DNA of 37,507 nucleotides from positions 1 to 37,507 of the forward strand of contig DATCJV010000146.1 in the NCBI GenBank assembly GCA_036562625.1, written 5' to 3'. The stretch is from DUOH01 sp036562625 (GTDB taxonomy: Bacteria; Bacillota; UBA4882; UBA10575). The translations under genes and the position numbers were made by a program. The notes beneath the pieces are model-generated. The model saw nothing but the letters and a program-made list of their open reading frames with translations, had not been told where the DNA came from and made no database searches. Shown here piece after piece: positions 1 through 6,525 of this stretch (positions are counted from its first letter, which is position 1; each line of letters opens with the position of its first letter).

Positions 1-155
1 AACGGAAGGGTGTTATAATGTACCTCTGTGCCCAGCCACTGGAAAAACTGAATAAACTCCCCCAATTGTTTTTCTCTTTTCCGCAAATTTAGTCCATAGA
101 TCCAACCAATCGCCGCCCCGGAAAAAAGGATAAGTAAGGCCCCGAAGACCTTCAT
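1..155 (-). CDS. spoIIIAB: Stage III sporulation protein AB, N-terminal part only
   Basis: The first 51 codons of a gene that leaves the window at position 1. The translation starts MKVFGALLILFSGAAIGW, a hydrophobic membrane segment, and continues through a basic stretch to EVHYNTLP, which corresponds to the E-x-x-Y-x-x-T-P-L-P motif near the start of SpoIIIAB proteins. SpoIIIAB belongs to the SpoIIIAA-AH channel linking mother cell and forespore; it resembles GspF-type inner-membrane platform proteins of secretion systems. The ATG (155-153) overlaps the TGA of spoIIIAA by four bases (ATGA), so the two are probably translationally coupled. The identification rests on this short N-terminus together with the position after spoIIIAA. 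Confidence 0.88.
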   Translation of the reverse strand, partial: MKVFGALLILFSGAAIGWIYGLNLRKREKQLGEFIQFFQWLGTEVHYNTLP

Positions 156-1147
156 ACCGCTTTCACCTCCAGACGAAATGCCTCTGTACACAGGGGTTTT
201 TTACTCTGGCCATCCCAGATCCCTTCTAAAGTGCCGGTACCCAGCCGTCTGCTTAAGATCACTACCCTCTCCACCAGGGCCTGTCGCCAAATCCGGCGCA
301 ATCCCGGCCGGACCGCCAAATCCTGTGTGCTCCAGGCATGAGCTGTTGAGATAAAACCCACCCCGGAATTGAGAATCTCTTCTACAAACTCTATATCCCC
401 GGGCCGCCCGATCTCATCCATGGCAATAACTTGCGGACCCATGGAACGCAATAATAGAAAGACACCGTCTTTTTTAGGACATCCGCAAAGCAGATCCGTG
501 CTGACTCCTATATCCAGTTGAGGTATTCCCTGGTATGCCCCGGAAATCTCGTTTCTCTCATCAACCACCCCCACTTTTATTGGGCGTCCGATCCCTTCGC
601 CATTGCTCAGAGAGCGGATGATGTCCCGCAGCAAAGTAGTCTTCCCGGCCTGTGGTGGAGATAGAATCAGTGTCCGTAGGGGGCGGTCCTTTGTGTAAAG
701 ATAAGGCATGAGGGTACGGGCGATTCCAATCAACTCCTTAGCCAGCCTGATATTTAAAGAAGTAATCTTCCGCACCCTCAGCAAGCGACCATCCGCAGAG
801 AGACACTCCCCGGATAATCCGATTCTATGCCCTCCGGGGATGGTGATGAAACCTTCCCTCAGTTCAGCTTCGAGTGTATAGAGGGAATTTCCACCCATCA
901 ATTGTATTGTACGGTATATATCATCTTCCGTCACTACGTAGCCGGCTTGAGGATCGGTGGATACTACCCCGTCGCTGGCGAGAAACGCAAGTCTGCTCCC
1001 GCTGATCTGTAACGGTTTTCCCGTTCGTAACCGAATTTCTTCTAAATTCGCCCACCAGTCTTCCGTTAACTTCTCAACTATTTTACGCAGGCGGGGAGCT
1101 AAAAAAGACAGGATCTCTCTTGGCCGTTCTCTATATCTCTCTTGGAT
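152..1147 (-). CDS. spoIIIAA: Stage III sporulation protein AA (SpoIIIA ATPase)
   Basis: Cytoplasmic ATPase of the SpoIIIA-SpoIIQ feeding-tube complex, related to type II/IV secretion ATPases. Visible motifs are the N-terminal LEEIRLRTGKPLQI segment typical of the family, a Walker A-like SPPQAGKTTLLRDI and a Walker B-like VIAMDEIG. The start is uncertain. The reading frame is open back to a GTG at 1204, but that lies inside a terminator hairpin with no ribosome site. A strong Shine-Dalgarno sequence (GGAGGAGGG, 1163-1155) is followed seven bases later by an in-frame ATC (1147), exactly where the family N-terminus should begin, and no ATG, GTG or TTG occurs in frame after it for more than 30 codons. 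I therefore place the start at ATC, giving 331 residues (B. subtilis 307). A TTG at 1165 is the other candidate but has no ribosome site. Function is secure; the start is an inference. Confidence 0.93.
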   Translation of the reverse strand: MQERYRERPREILSFLAPRLRKIVEKLTEDWWANLEEIRLRTGKPLQISGSRLAFLASDGVVSTDPQAGYVVTEDDIYRTIQLMGGNSLYTLEAELREGFITIPGGHRIGLSGECLSADGRLLRVRKITSLNIRLAKELIGIARTLMPYLYTKDRPLRTLILSPPQAGKTTLLRDIIRSLSNGEGIGRPIKVGVVDERNEISGAYQGIPQLDIGVSTDLLCGCPKKDGVFLLLRSMGPQVIAMDEIGRPGDIEFVEEILNSGVGFISTAHAWSTQDLAVRPGLRRIWRQALVERVVILSRRLGTGTLEGIWDGQSKKPLCTEAFRLEVKAV

Positions 1148-1191
1148 CTCGTCTCCCTCCTCCAAACTGTCGGTCTGAGTCCGGAAAAAGA

Positions 1192-1230
1192 AGCCCGTCC
1201 CCACGGTAATAATACATATGGGGACGGGCT
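1192..1230 (-). terminator. Rho-independent terminator after the CD1247-domain gene
   Basis: A perfect 12-bp stem (arms 1192-1203 and 1219-1230) with a 15-nt loop, followed on the minus strand by TCTTTTT. It sits 33 nt beyond the stop codon of the CD1247-domain gene and separates it from spoIIIAA. The loop also holds a candidate sigma-E -10 element. Confidence 0.8.
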
Positions 1231-1242
1231 AAAAAATATGCT
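1213..1242 (-). promoter_or_regulatory. Candidate sigma-E promoter of the spoIIIA operon
   Basis: On the minus strand AGCATATT (1242-1235) matches seven of eight positions of the B. subtilis sigma-E -35 consensus and is followed 14 nt later by CATATGTA (1220-1213), which keeps the CATA core of the -10 element. Transcription would start near 1206, about 43 nt before the Shine-Dalgarno sequence of spoIIIAA. The -10 element lies in the loop of the upstream terminator. spoIIIA is a sigma-E operon in B. subtilis; the assignment here is by motif and position only. Confidence 0.4.
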
Positions 1243-1262
1243 AAACCGATTATTGATCCGTT

Positions 1263-1535
1263 TTATGAATTTAGACCCGAATCTTCCTCTGCGCTCTCCG
1301 GATCTTCCTCCGCTTCCGCTGAACAATACTGTTCTTCCAAATAACCCAAGTCTTCATCTATAGCTGTCACATACTCTTCGAGATCATCGTCTTGATCCTT
1401 GAGCTTCTTGATCTCCGCACTAACCAAATCAAACAAATTTAACACTTGTTCCCAAAGGATTATATCCTTCTCCCCACCAAACTCTTGTCCCTCAATTAAT
1501 CCGCGAAAATAGGCGACTTGTTCACTTAAGTCCAT
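1263..1535 (-). CDS. CD1247 N-terminal domain protein
   Basis: A 90-residue acidic protein with a helical N-terminal part (MDLSEQVAYFRGLIEG) and a middle segment rich in Glu, Asp and Lys (LEEYVTAIDEDLGYLEEQY), the pattern of the CD1247 N-terminal domain found in Clostridia next to efp and spoIIIAA. The biochemical role is unknown. Longer relatives carry a zinc ribbon after this domain; here the protein ends in an acidic Ser/Glu tail with a single cysteine, so no ribbon is present. The start at ATG 1535 is chosen because GGAGGTGA lies seven bases upstream. The gene has its own terminator (1192-1230). A candidate short reading frame upstream overlaps its first ten bases. Confidence 0.8.
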   Translation of the reverse strand: MDLSEQVAYFRGLIEGQEFGGEKDIILWEQVLNLFDLVSAEIKKLKDQDDDLEEYVTAIDEDLGYLEEQYCSAEAEEDPESAEEDSGLNS

Positions 1536-1675
1536 AGACTCACCTCCATCCCTTGCTGCCAATACTCACCCAGCACAGCGGGGGGATGACCGCCAATCAG
1601 TATCTTACCATGGTATTCAAATCTCCACCCGCTTCTGACTGGATAGGCTAGGTTGTTTTTAGTATTGGTTATCAG
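1526..1675 (-). other. Candidate short ORF with no standard start codon, overlapping the CD1247-domain gene
   Basis: An open frame whose translation looks protein-like (core WRFEYHGKILIGGHPPAV, then LGEYWQQGMEV) ends at a TAA inside the start of the CD1247-domain gene, overlapping it by ten bases. This is the layout of coupled genes. No ATG, GTG or TTG lies in frame near its beginning; a CTG at 1675 is the only conventional near-cognate codon, without a clear ribosome site. It could be a real gene with an odd start, a decayed gene, or chance. I do not recognise the family. Confidence 0.3.
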
Positions 1676-1693
1676 TCTGTTTTTATGACTCGT

Positions 1694-1723
1694 AAAAAAA
1701 ACCGTCCCCTGCGGGGGACGGTT
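1694..1723 (-). terminator. Rho-independent terminator of efp
   Basis: A 10-bp perfect stem (1700-1709 with 1714-1723, four-base loop) followed on the minus strand by a run of seven T, five bases after the efp stop codon. Confidence 0.9.
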
Positions 1724-1727
1724 CGCT

Positions 1728-2294
1728 TTACTTACTGCTACTGCGTTTTAAATATTGACCGGTTCTGGTATCCACCTGTAGAATATCACCGACGTTAATA
1801 AAGAGCGGGACATTGACGACTACGCCGGTTTCCAGTTTTGCCGGTTTACTTCCACCCGTAGCCGTGTCGCCTTTAAACCCGGGCTCGGTCTCCACCACTT
1901 CCAATTCAACGGTATTGGGGAGGTTTACTCCCAGGGCCTCATTCCCATACATCTGAATCATCACTATCTCGTTTTCCTTAAGGTACTTCACAGCATCCCC
2001 CAGTTTTTCCTGGGGGAGAGTCAGCTGTTCATATGTTTGCATATCCATGAAGACATAATCCTGATCACTATTATATAAGTACTGCATCTCTCTGGTTTCA
2101 ATCCGGGCCAGAGAAACCTTTTCCCCGGCATTAAACGTACGCTCAACTGTAAACCCGGTCCGGATATTCTTTAATTTGGAACGGACAAAGGCCGCGCCTT
2201 TTCCCGGCTTAACGTGCATAAATTCGACAACTGTAAAAAGTTCTCCATCTATCTCGATGGTCAGTCCGGTACGAAAATCATTTACAGATACCAT
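1728..2294 (-). CDS. efp: Translation elongation factor P
   Basis: EF-P of 188 residues, the usual length, with its three-beta-barrel layout. It binds between the P and E sites of the ribosome and relieves stalling at polyproline stretches. The modification loop KPGKGAAF is present, with the target lysine at K32, the position that carries 5-aminopentanol in B. subtilis; no gene for a modifying enzyme lies in the window. The ATG at 2294 follows AAGGGGG. The gene has its own sigma-A-type promoter (2334-2363) and a strong terminator, so it is probably a single-gene transcript although it lies just downstream of pepP. Confidence 0.97.
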   Translation of the reverse strand: MVSVNDFRTGLTIEIDGELFTVVEFMHVKPGKGAAFVRSKLKNIRTGFTVERTFNAGEKVSLARIETREMQYLYNSDQDYVFMDMQTYEQLTLPQEKLGDAVKYLKENEIVMIQMYGNEALGVNLPNTVELEVVETEPGFKGDTATGGSKPAKLETGVVVNVPLFINVGDILQVDTRTGQYLKRSSSK

Positions 2295-2333
2295 AAAATA
2301 TCCCCCTTACTCCACTTCACATTATGCTTTCTT

Positions 2334-2363
2334 ATTTTATCATAAGCCTGTCTGCGCTGTCGA
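2334..2363 (-). promoter_or_regulatory. Sigma-A-type promoter of efp
   Basis: Minus-strand TCGACA (2363-2358), 18-nt spacer, TAAAAT (2339-2334): five of six matches at each hexamer. The predicted start near 2327 gives a leader of about 33 nt before the efp ATG. Confidence 0.55.
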
Positions 2364-2380
2364 GCTTTAATTACCGCCAC

Positions 2381-3481
2381 TCAGGTTAACCGCTTCTCAC
2401 TTCCGGTCAAATCTTCACAACCGGACTCCGTGATCACCACCACATCTTCAATTCTGATCCCGCCCCAGCCGGGAAGATAGATCCCTGGTTCCACCGTAAA
2501 CACCATTCCCGGAGTAAGTACAGTCTCGGCTCTGGGAGCAAGTCGGGGCTCCTCGTGAATGGCCAATCCCAGACTATGTCCCAACCCGTGCCCGAAATAA
2601 CGGCCAAAACCGGCTTCCTCAATAACCCTTCTGCCCAGGGCGTCTCCTTCTCTTCCGGTGATCCCCGGTCTGAGACCGCTAAGGGCAGCTTCTTGCGCGG
2701 CCAAAACCAGATCGTAAAGCTCCTGCTGTTTCTGTTCGCGTAATTCTCCCCCTACCACAATGGTGCGGGTAAAGTCACTACAGTATCCATCTACTACAGC
2801 GCCGCCGTCCAAAACCAGTAAATCTCCTGCTTGAAGCAGACGTTGACCGGCAATCCCATGGGGTAAGGCGCTACGCGGACCCGAGGCTACTATAGTCTGG
2901 AAGGAAACCCCGGAAGCCCCCAACCGCCTCTGTTCATACTCAAATAAAGCCGCCACCTCTGTCTCGGTAAGGCCGGGTTTAATCTGCGGCCACACCCTGG
3001 CCCAGGCCTGATCCGTCACAGAGACTGCTTTCTTAATAAGCATCAATTCTTCAGGCGACTTTACACTCCGTAGCTCAGCCAGCAAGCCTTCCCTGGGTAT
3101 TAATTGAATACCCCCGGCTTTTTCCGACAGAAACCGATAATGCTTTTCAACAAGATGATCTCCTTCAAATCCCCATCGCAGCTTTTGTTTATACTGCCGG
3201 TGCGGAAGAAAGCCGCTCCCTGCTTCAAGCAAGGCGCTAACAGTCTTCCACATCTCCGGTTCATGTTCTTTTAGCGCAAAGCCAGAACCTACCAATTCTT
3301 GCTCTGCTTGTTCCAAATACCGAAAATCCGTTAACAAGAGGGCATCCTCTAAACTGACTAATAAAACTCCGGACGACCCGGTGAACCCACTTAAGTATCT
3401 TCGATTCTCCCCGGAGGTTACTAGAAAACCATCCAGCCCTTCCCGAACCAGAAGTTCTCTAAAACGCTTTAATCGTTCCAG
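2381..3481 (-). CDS. pepP: Xaa-Pro aminopeptidase-type M24B metallopeptidase
   Basis: Creatinase N-terminal domain (LVTSGENRRYLSGFTGS) followed by an M24B pita-bread catalytic domain. All dinuclear metal ligands can be seen: the two aspartates in DGGAVVDGYCSDFTRT, the histidine in GHGLGHSLGLAIHEEP, and the glutamates in FTVEPGIYLPG and GIRIEDV. It probably removes N-terminal residues preceding proline from peptides in the cytoplasm. The start is unusual. The frame stays open 70 codons into the preceding gene, but those codons read as Arg/Lys-rich shadow sequence. GAGGAGGAG (3496-3488) is followed six bases later by an in-frame CTG (3481), giving MERLKRFRELL, which fits the family N-terminus and yields 366 residues. 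No ATG, GTG or TTG is suitably placed. The gap to the upstream stop codon is 43 nt. Confidence 0.92.
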   Translation of the reverse strand: MERLKRFRELLVREGLDGFLVTSGENRRYLSGFTGSSGVLLVSLEDALLLTDFRYLEQAEQELVGSGFALKEHEPEMWKTVSALLEAGSGFLPHRQYKQKLRWGFEGDHLVEKHYRFLSEKAGGIQLIPREGLLAELRSVKSPEELMLIKKAVSVTDQAWARVWPQIKPGLTETEVAALFEYEQRRLGASGVSFQTIVASGPRSALPHGIAGQRLLQAGDLLVLDGGAVVDGYCSDFTRTIVVGGELREQKQQELYDLVLAAQEAALSGLRPGITGREGDALGRRVIEEAGFGRYFGHGLGHSLGLAIHEEPRLAPRAETVLTPGMVFTVEPGIYLPGWGGIRIEDVVVITESGCEDLTGSEKRLT

Positions 3482-3524
3482 CCAAAACTCCTCCTCTACC
3501 CGCCCAAGCGGAGCTGTGTTCTTC

Positions 3525-5123
3525 CTATTGATCCGTTGTCCTCTTCCTTGCCGTGCTCCTTTTGGTTGTCGTCTTTTCCGTCGCAGCCTTTTTTGTGGTC
3601 GTCTTCTTCCGGGCCGAAGACGTTTTACTGGATTTTTCAGTCTTAGCGCTTGCAGTGGTTTTCTCCTTCCCTGCACTCTTGGTTTTGCCCGCATCTGGCA
3701 CCGGTTCTTCCTCTACTGCTACGCCAGAAACGGATGGGTCAACCACCGGTTCCTCTTTCTTTTTCAGACTTTTGCTCTTTTGGTTCTTTTTATCCGGATT
3801 CTCCCCACCCTCAACAGCGGCGCCTTCCGCTTTCGCTTCCGAGGTCAAAGAAGCTGCCGTATCTTCACCGGCTGCAGTTTCTTCCACTCCCGACTGCTCA
3901 TCGGAGAGCCGAGTTTCCTCATTTACCTGATCCTCATCCTCTTCATGATCAAGATTATCCTCAGATACTCTCTCCCTCACTTGCCGTTCCAACTCGCGTA
4001 AATACTCTTCCTCTATTCCCATGTCACACCCTTGGGCAATATACTTCAGGAATGAGGTACAGATCCCAAAGAGTTGATCCGTGTCAGCCAAATCTTCCAC
4101 CGTAGTATCTTTATATACCAAGACCCGGTCTTTGAGGAATTTTTGGAAATAACCGAACTTTAAAGCAATCTTAATCTTTTGGTGGTTAAGGTTTTTAGTC
4201 TCCAGAAAGATACGCAGGGGGCCATAATAGCCTAGATAAGCATAGAGACGACCAAAATATTTCAGAGCATGATGCCATAATACATACAGCCTGGGCATAG
4301 GCACATAGTCGATTCTTTCCAGAAAATCATAGCCCATACTAAATAAGAATTCTCCGTTCTTCAATAACTTTATAATGAAGACAATATTATGATTCTTAAA
4401 GATCGCCTCAAAATGATCGATCTTCGGCTGCAGCACACTGGAGATTCCCGACAGTTGGGAGAAGAGTTTTGAACCTAGCATTAATTCTTCCCCGGTCATA
4501 AACAAGGTATTAATCAATTCCAAGTCCCCGGCCACCGGCATGGCCACTATCTTCACTTCCGCCTCCACATTATTGCGCAGATAGAGACTGTTGTATCTCT
4601 CAATCAGCGCACTTCGGGGAGCGGCTGCTTTAAAATATAAATCTCTCACTTCCTCTTCAGTTAATAGCCTGTTTTCTTGTTCCTTCCTTATGTACCAGCA
4701 CAAATGCTTTTCCCAAGTAAAAGCATGTGGTCGCTCCAAGCTTTGAGGAATGTGCATTACCAAATAAAAACCGCCCTTGGCCGCTTTGATCTGGTGAAAA
4801 TAGCAAAGAAGTTTCGGCGAAATCTGAGATTCAATGATCCTCACGATCTCCTCTTCTCCGGTAGCGGTTTTTAAAGGCGTCAGTTTCCCCGCGCATCTGC
4901 CCAGCAAGTCATCCCAGAATCCCTCAATCCCAAAGATGATGACTCCTCCCAAGGAATTGGCAATCGCAGTAATATTTGTTAATAATTCATATCTCCCGCC
5001 CAACGGATCAGGATCAATCTCTTTTATATATTTCAGCCTGGTGGTTTCCTGTTGCTTTTCAGCGCATAACATCTGAAGGTCCTCTTCTGTCCAGGTTTTC
5101 AATGGTCGATTAATCGGAAACAA
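3525..5123 (-). CDS. AlbA_2 (Schlafen-type) domain protein with histone-H1-like C-terminal tail
   Basis: A 532-residue protein. Residues about 20-170 match the AlbA_2/Schlafen nucleotide- or DNA-binding domain: ETTRLKYIKEI, then NITAIANSLGGVIIFGIEG, then the LTEEEVRDLYF end motif. Residues about 170-380 are a globular region I do not recognise. From about 385 the chain is low complexity: first strongly acidic (DHEEDEDQVNEE), then mixed, and from about 479 a 54-residue Lys/Thr/Ala/Ser tail (such as ARKKTTTKKAATEKTTTK) resembling histone H1 and bacterial H1-like tails. A nucleic-acid-binding role is likely; the target is unknown. The TTG start at 5123 follows AAGGAGGAG by six bases. A sigma-H-like promoter lies about 150 nt upstream. 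It stands between pepP and a divergent GNAT gene, outside the usual clostridial gene order. Confidence 0.85.
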   Translation of the reverse strand: MFPINRPLKTWTEEDLQMLCAEKQQETTRLKYIKEIDPDPLGGRYELLTNITAIANSLGGVIIFGIEGFWDDLLGRCAGKLTPLKTATGEEEIVRIIESQISPKLLCYFHQIKAAKGGFYLVMHIPQSLERPHAFTWEKHLCWYIRKEQENRLLTEEEVRDLYFKAAAPRSALIERYNSLYLRNNVEAEVKIVAMPVAGDLELINTLFMTGEELMLGSKLFSQLSGISSVLQPKIDHFEAIFKNHNIVFIIKLLKNGEFLFSMGYDFLERIDYVPMPRLYVLWHHALKYFGRLYAYLGYYGPLRIFLETKNLNHQKIKIALKFGYFQKFLKDRVLVYKDTTVEDLADTDQLFGICTSFLKYIAQGCDMGIEEEYLRELERQVRERVSEDNLDHEEDEDQVNEETRLSDEQSGVEETAAGEDTAASLTSEAKAEGAAVEGGENPDKKNQKSKSLKKKEEPVVDPSVSGVAVEEEPVPDAGKTKSAGKEKTTASAKTEKSSKTSSARKKTTTKKAATEKTTTKRSTARKRTTDQ

Positions 5124-5273
5124 TTAAAACTCCTCCTTTGAGTACCCAGTGAAGCCTGATGGCTTCAGTAAAGACTTCACCGCATCAGAACTGTGACGAA
5201 GTCTGCAATTACTTTTGCGCTAAAAAGAAACCGCAAAATTGGGGCAAAAAATTTGACTGAATATTAAAGTAAA

Positions 5274-5303
5274 TATTTCGCGTTCTCCACCAATTTATCC
5301 TGC
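5274..5303 (-). promoter_or_regulatory. Sigma-H-like promoter of the AlbA_2 gene
   Basis: Minus-strand GCAGGATAA (5303-5295) and CGCGAAATA ending at 5274, with 15 nt between AGGATAA and GAAATA. The B. subtilis sigma-H consensus is RnAGGAWWW and RnnGAATWW with 14 nt between the same points. The transcript would begin near 5267, giving a leader of about 145 nt. Confidence 0.5.
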
Positions 5304-5364
5304 TATTTCCAACTTCTTTTCCCCCGACAGATTATTTTTGGCCGGTCAGAGAAGGGGTGGCGGC

Positions 5365-5529
5365 ATGACCTGTAAAAAATTGAAATATCGCATATATCCA
5401 AGAAAAGAAGAGATGTTACTCAACCAAACAAGCAGCCTCTATAAAGCTATGAAATACCAGAAAAAAGGAGAGTTGCTTTTCACTCTACCCAGGCTTATTC
5501 TGGTGCTGAAAGATCCTAATCAATCTTGA
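5365..5529 (+). pseudogene. Possible remnant of a TnpB (IS200/IS605-type) N-terminus
   Basis: A 54-codon plus-strand frame preceded by AAGGGGTGG. Its first residues (KLKYRIYPRKEEMLLNQT) resemble the helix-turn-helix start of TnpB/OrfB proteins (K-x-Y-K-x-R-L-Y-P-T-x-E-Q-x-x-L-L), but the rest does not follow TnpB and the frame soon stops. The hairpin at 5150-5167 could be an IS200/IS605-type end, which is speculative. It may equally be a small unrelated gene or chance. Confidence 0.35.
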
Positions 5530-5643
5530 GTAAAAAGTCGTAATAAAGGAGGGACTTTTCATTTTAGTACGCAGCTTAATCTAACTTAAGTAGCCTCTTT
5601 CACTTGGTACGGATGTTGGGAAAAAAATCAAGGAGATGACATT

Positions 5644-6471
5644 ATGAGGAGGCTACCTCCTAGCAGGGTCAGGGAGATCCTGCCCGACCTCCCGGAGAAC
5701 TGTTCTGCTTTATTCCTCTCTACTTTGGAGACAGGCACTGTCTTAACGGACAATATTAATACCCCTAAACTGCTGGCCATCACTTGCCGGACAGCGCCCC
5801 CGCCCATGTACTTTCTCTACGGTGAACCTGACCAATACATTATCATCAAAAGATTCTTAAAGAGATTACACACTAATACGGATCTGGTTGTTCCTAACGA
5901 CATGCAAAGCAGGATTGGTAAATTTTGGCCAATTCGTTTCTCTGTACCTATTGTCTTCTTTGCCGCCCAGGAAGGCTGGCGGCCTGCGCCGATCCAAGAC
6001 AGGAATCCCAACGGTGATGCAGAAAACACCCCGGAGCCACACTTTAGAATGCTTACTCTAAAGGATGCTCCGCTGCTCTCTAAATACTTTGCTCACGACA
6101 GTTGGTTATGGGAATTTATGCTGACCCCGGAACATCTGCTGGAAAAGGGACAGGTTGCTGCGGCTTTTATTGGTCAGGAGCCGGTCAGTGTGGCAGTGAC
6201 CCTGGCCTATTCAAAACGTTACATGGAGATGGGTGTGGTAACTCGGCCGGAATACCGAGGGCACGGTTTAGCCTTAGACTGTTGCCGTCTTCTGGGTAAG
6301 GAGCAATATGAACTGAGCGGACGTCTGCCTTGTTGGCGAACGCAAGCGAAAAACATCGGCTCCATAAAGGTGGCCAAGGGTTTGGGACTGCAAGAAACCC
6401 CGTCCAGTGGGGAATATACCTTCCTTTCTAACTACAGTCATGTGGGAGCCTATGCGACCGTGGCTCCGTAG
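5644..6471 (+). CDS. GNAT-family N-acetyltransferase
   Basis: A 275-residue protein, the only clear plus-strand gene here. The acetyl-CoA-binding motif A is seen as MGVVTRPEYRGHGLALDCC, with the R-G-H-G-L-A loop at residues 205-210, and motif B as NIGSIKVAKGLGL near residues 240-252. The first about 130 residues are a separate domain of the kind found in the two-lobed GNAT_acetyltran family. The substrate cannot be told. The ATG follows AAGGAGATGA. The gene diverges from the AlbA_2 gene and converges on nadE; the hairpin at 6503-6525 lies between the two stop codons. Its isolated orientation suggests insertion into the conserved pepP-aroQ neighbourhood. Confidence 0.85.
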   Translation: MRRLPPSRVREILPDLPENCSALFLSTLETGTVLTDNINTPKLLAITCRTAPPPMYFLYGEPDQYIIIKRFLKRLHTNTDLVVPNDMQSRIGKFWPIRFSVPIVFFAAQEGWRPAPIQDRNPNGDAENTPEPHFRMLTLKDAPLLSKYFAHDSWLWEFMLTPEHLLEKGQVAAAFIGQEPVSVAVTLAYSKRYMEMGVVTRPEYRGHGLALDCCRLLGKEQYELSGRLPCWRTQAKNIGSIKVAKGLGLQETPSSGEYTFLSNYSHVGAYATVAP

Positions 6472-6502
6472 GGGTATTTTATTCGAGAAGGTTTAAATGT
6501 AA

Positions 6503-6525
6503 AGCCCCCCGAGACAAGGGGGGTT
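6503..6525 (-). terminator. Terminator hairpin of nadE
   Basis: CCCCCC/GGGGGG stem (6505-6510 with 6518-6523, extended by A-T and G-T pairs) overlapping the nadE stop codon and followed on the minus strand by CTTTACATTT. It also lies 32 nt past the GNAT gene but has no T run in that direction. Confidence 0.6.

Larger units (their letters stand above)
5124..5643. other. Divergent intergenic region between the AlbA_2 and GNAT genes
   Basis: It holds the sigma-H-like promoter of the AlbA_2 gene (5274-5303), a perfect 7-bp hairpin with a four-base loop (5150-5167), a second GACTTC/GAAGTC inverted repeat (5173-5178 with 5198-5203) and a short plus-strand frame resembling the TnpB N-terminus (5365-5529). 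No convincing promoter for the GNAT gene was found. Confidence 0.5.

Noticed and set aside
2381..3694. pepP starting at 3694 with a 71-residue Arg/Lys-rich extension
   Set aside because: The extension is the shadow of the AlbA_2 tail in another frame; the ribosome site and family N-terminus place the start at 3481.
3381..4105. Long plus-strand open frames (up to 206 codons) opposite the AlbA_2 and pepP genes
   Set aside because: They are antisense to the Lys/Thr-rich repeat region, whose codon bias keeps the opposite frames open; no ribosome sites and low-complexity products.
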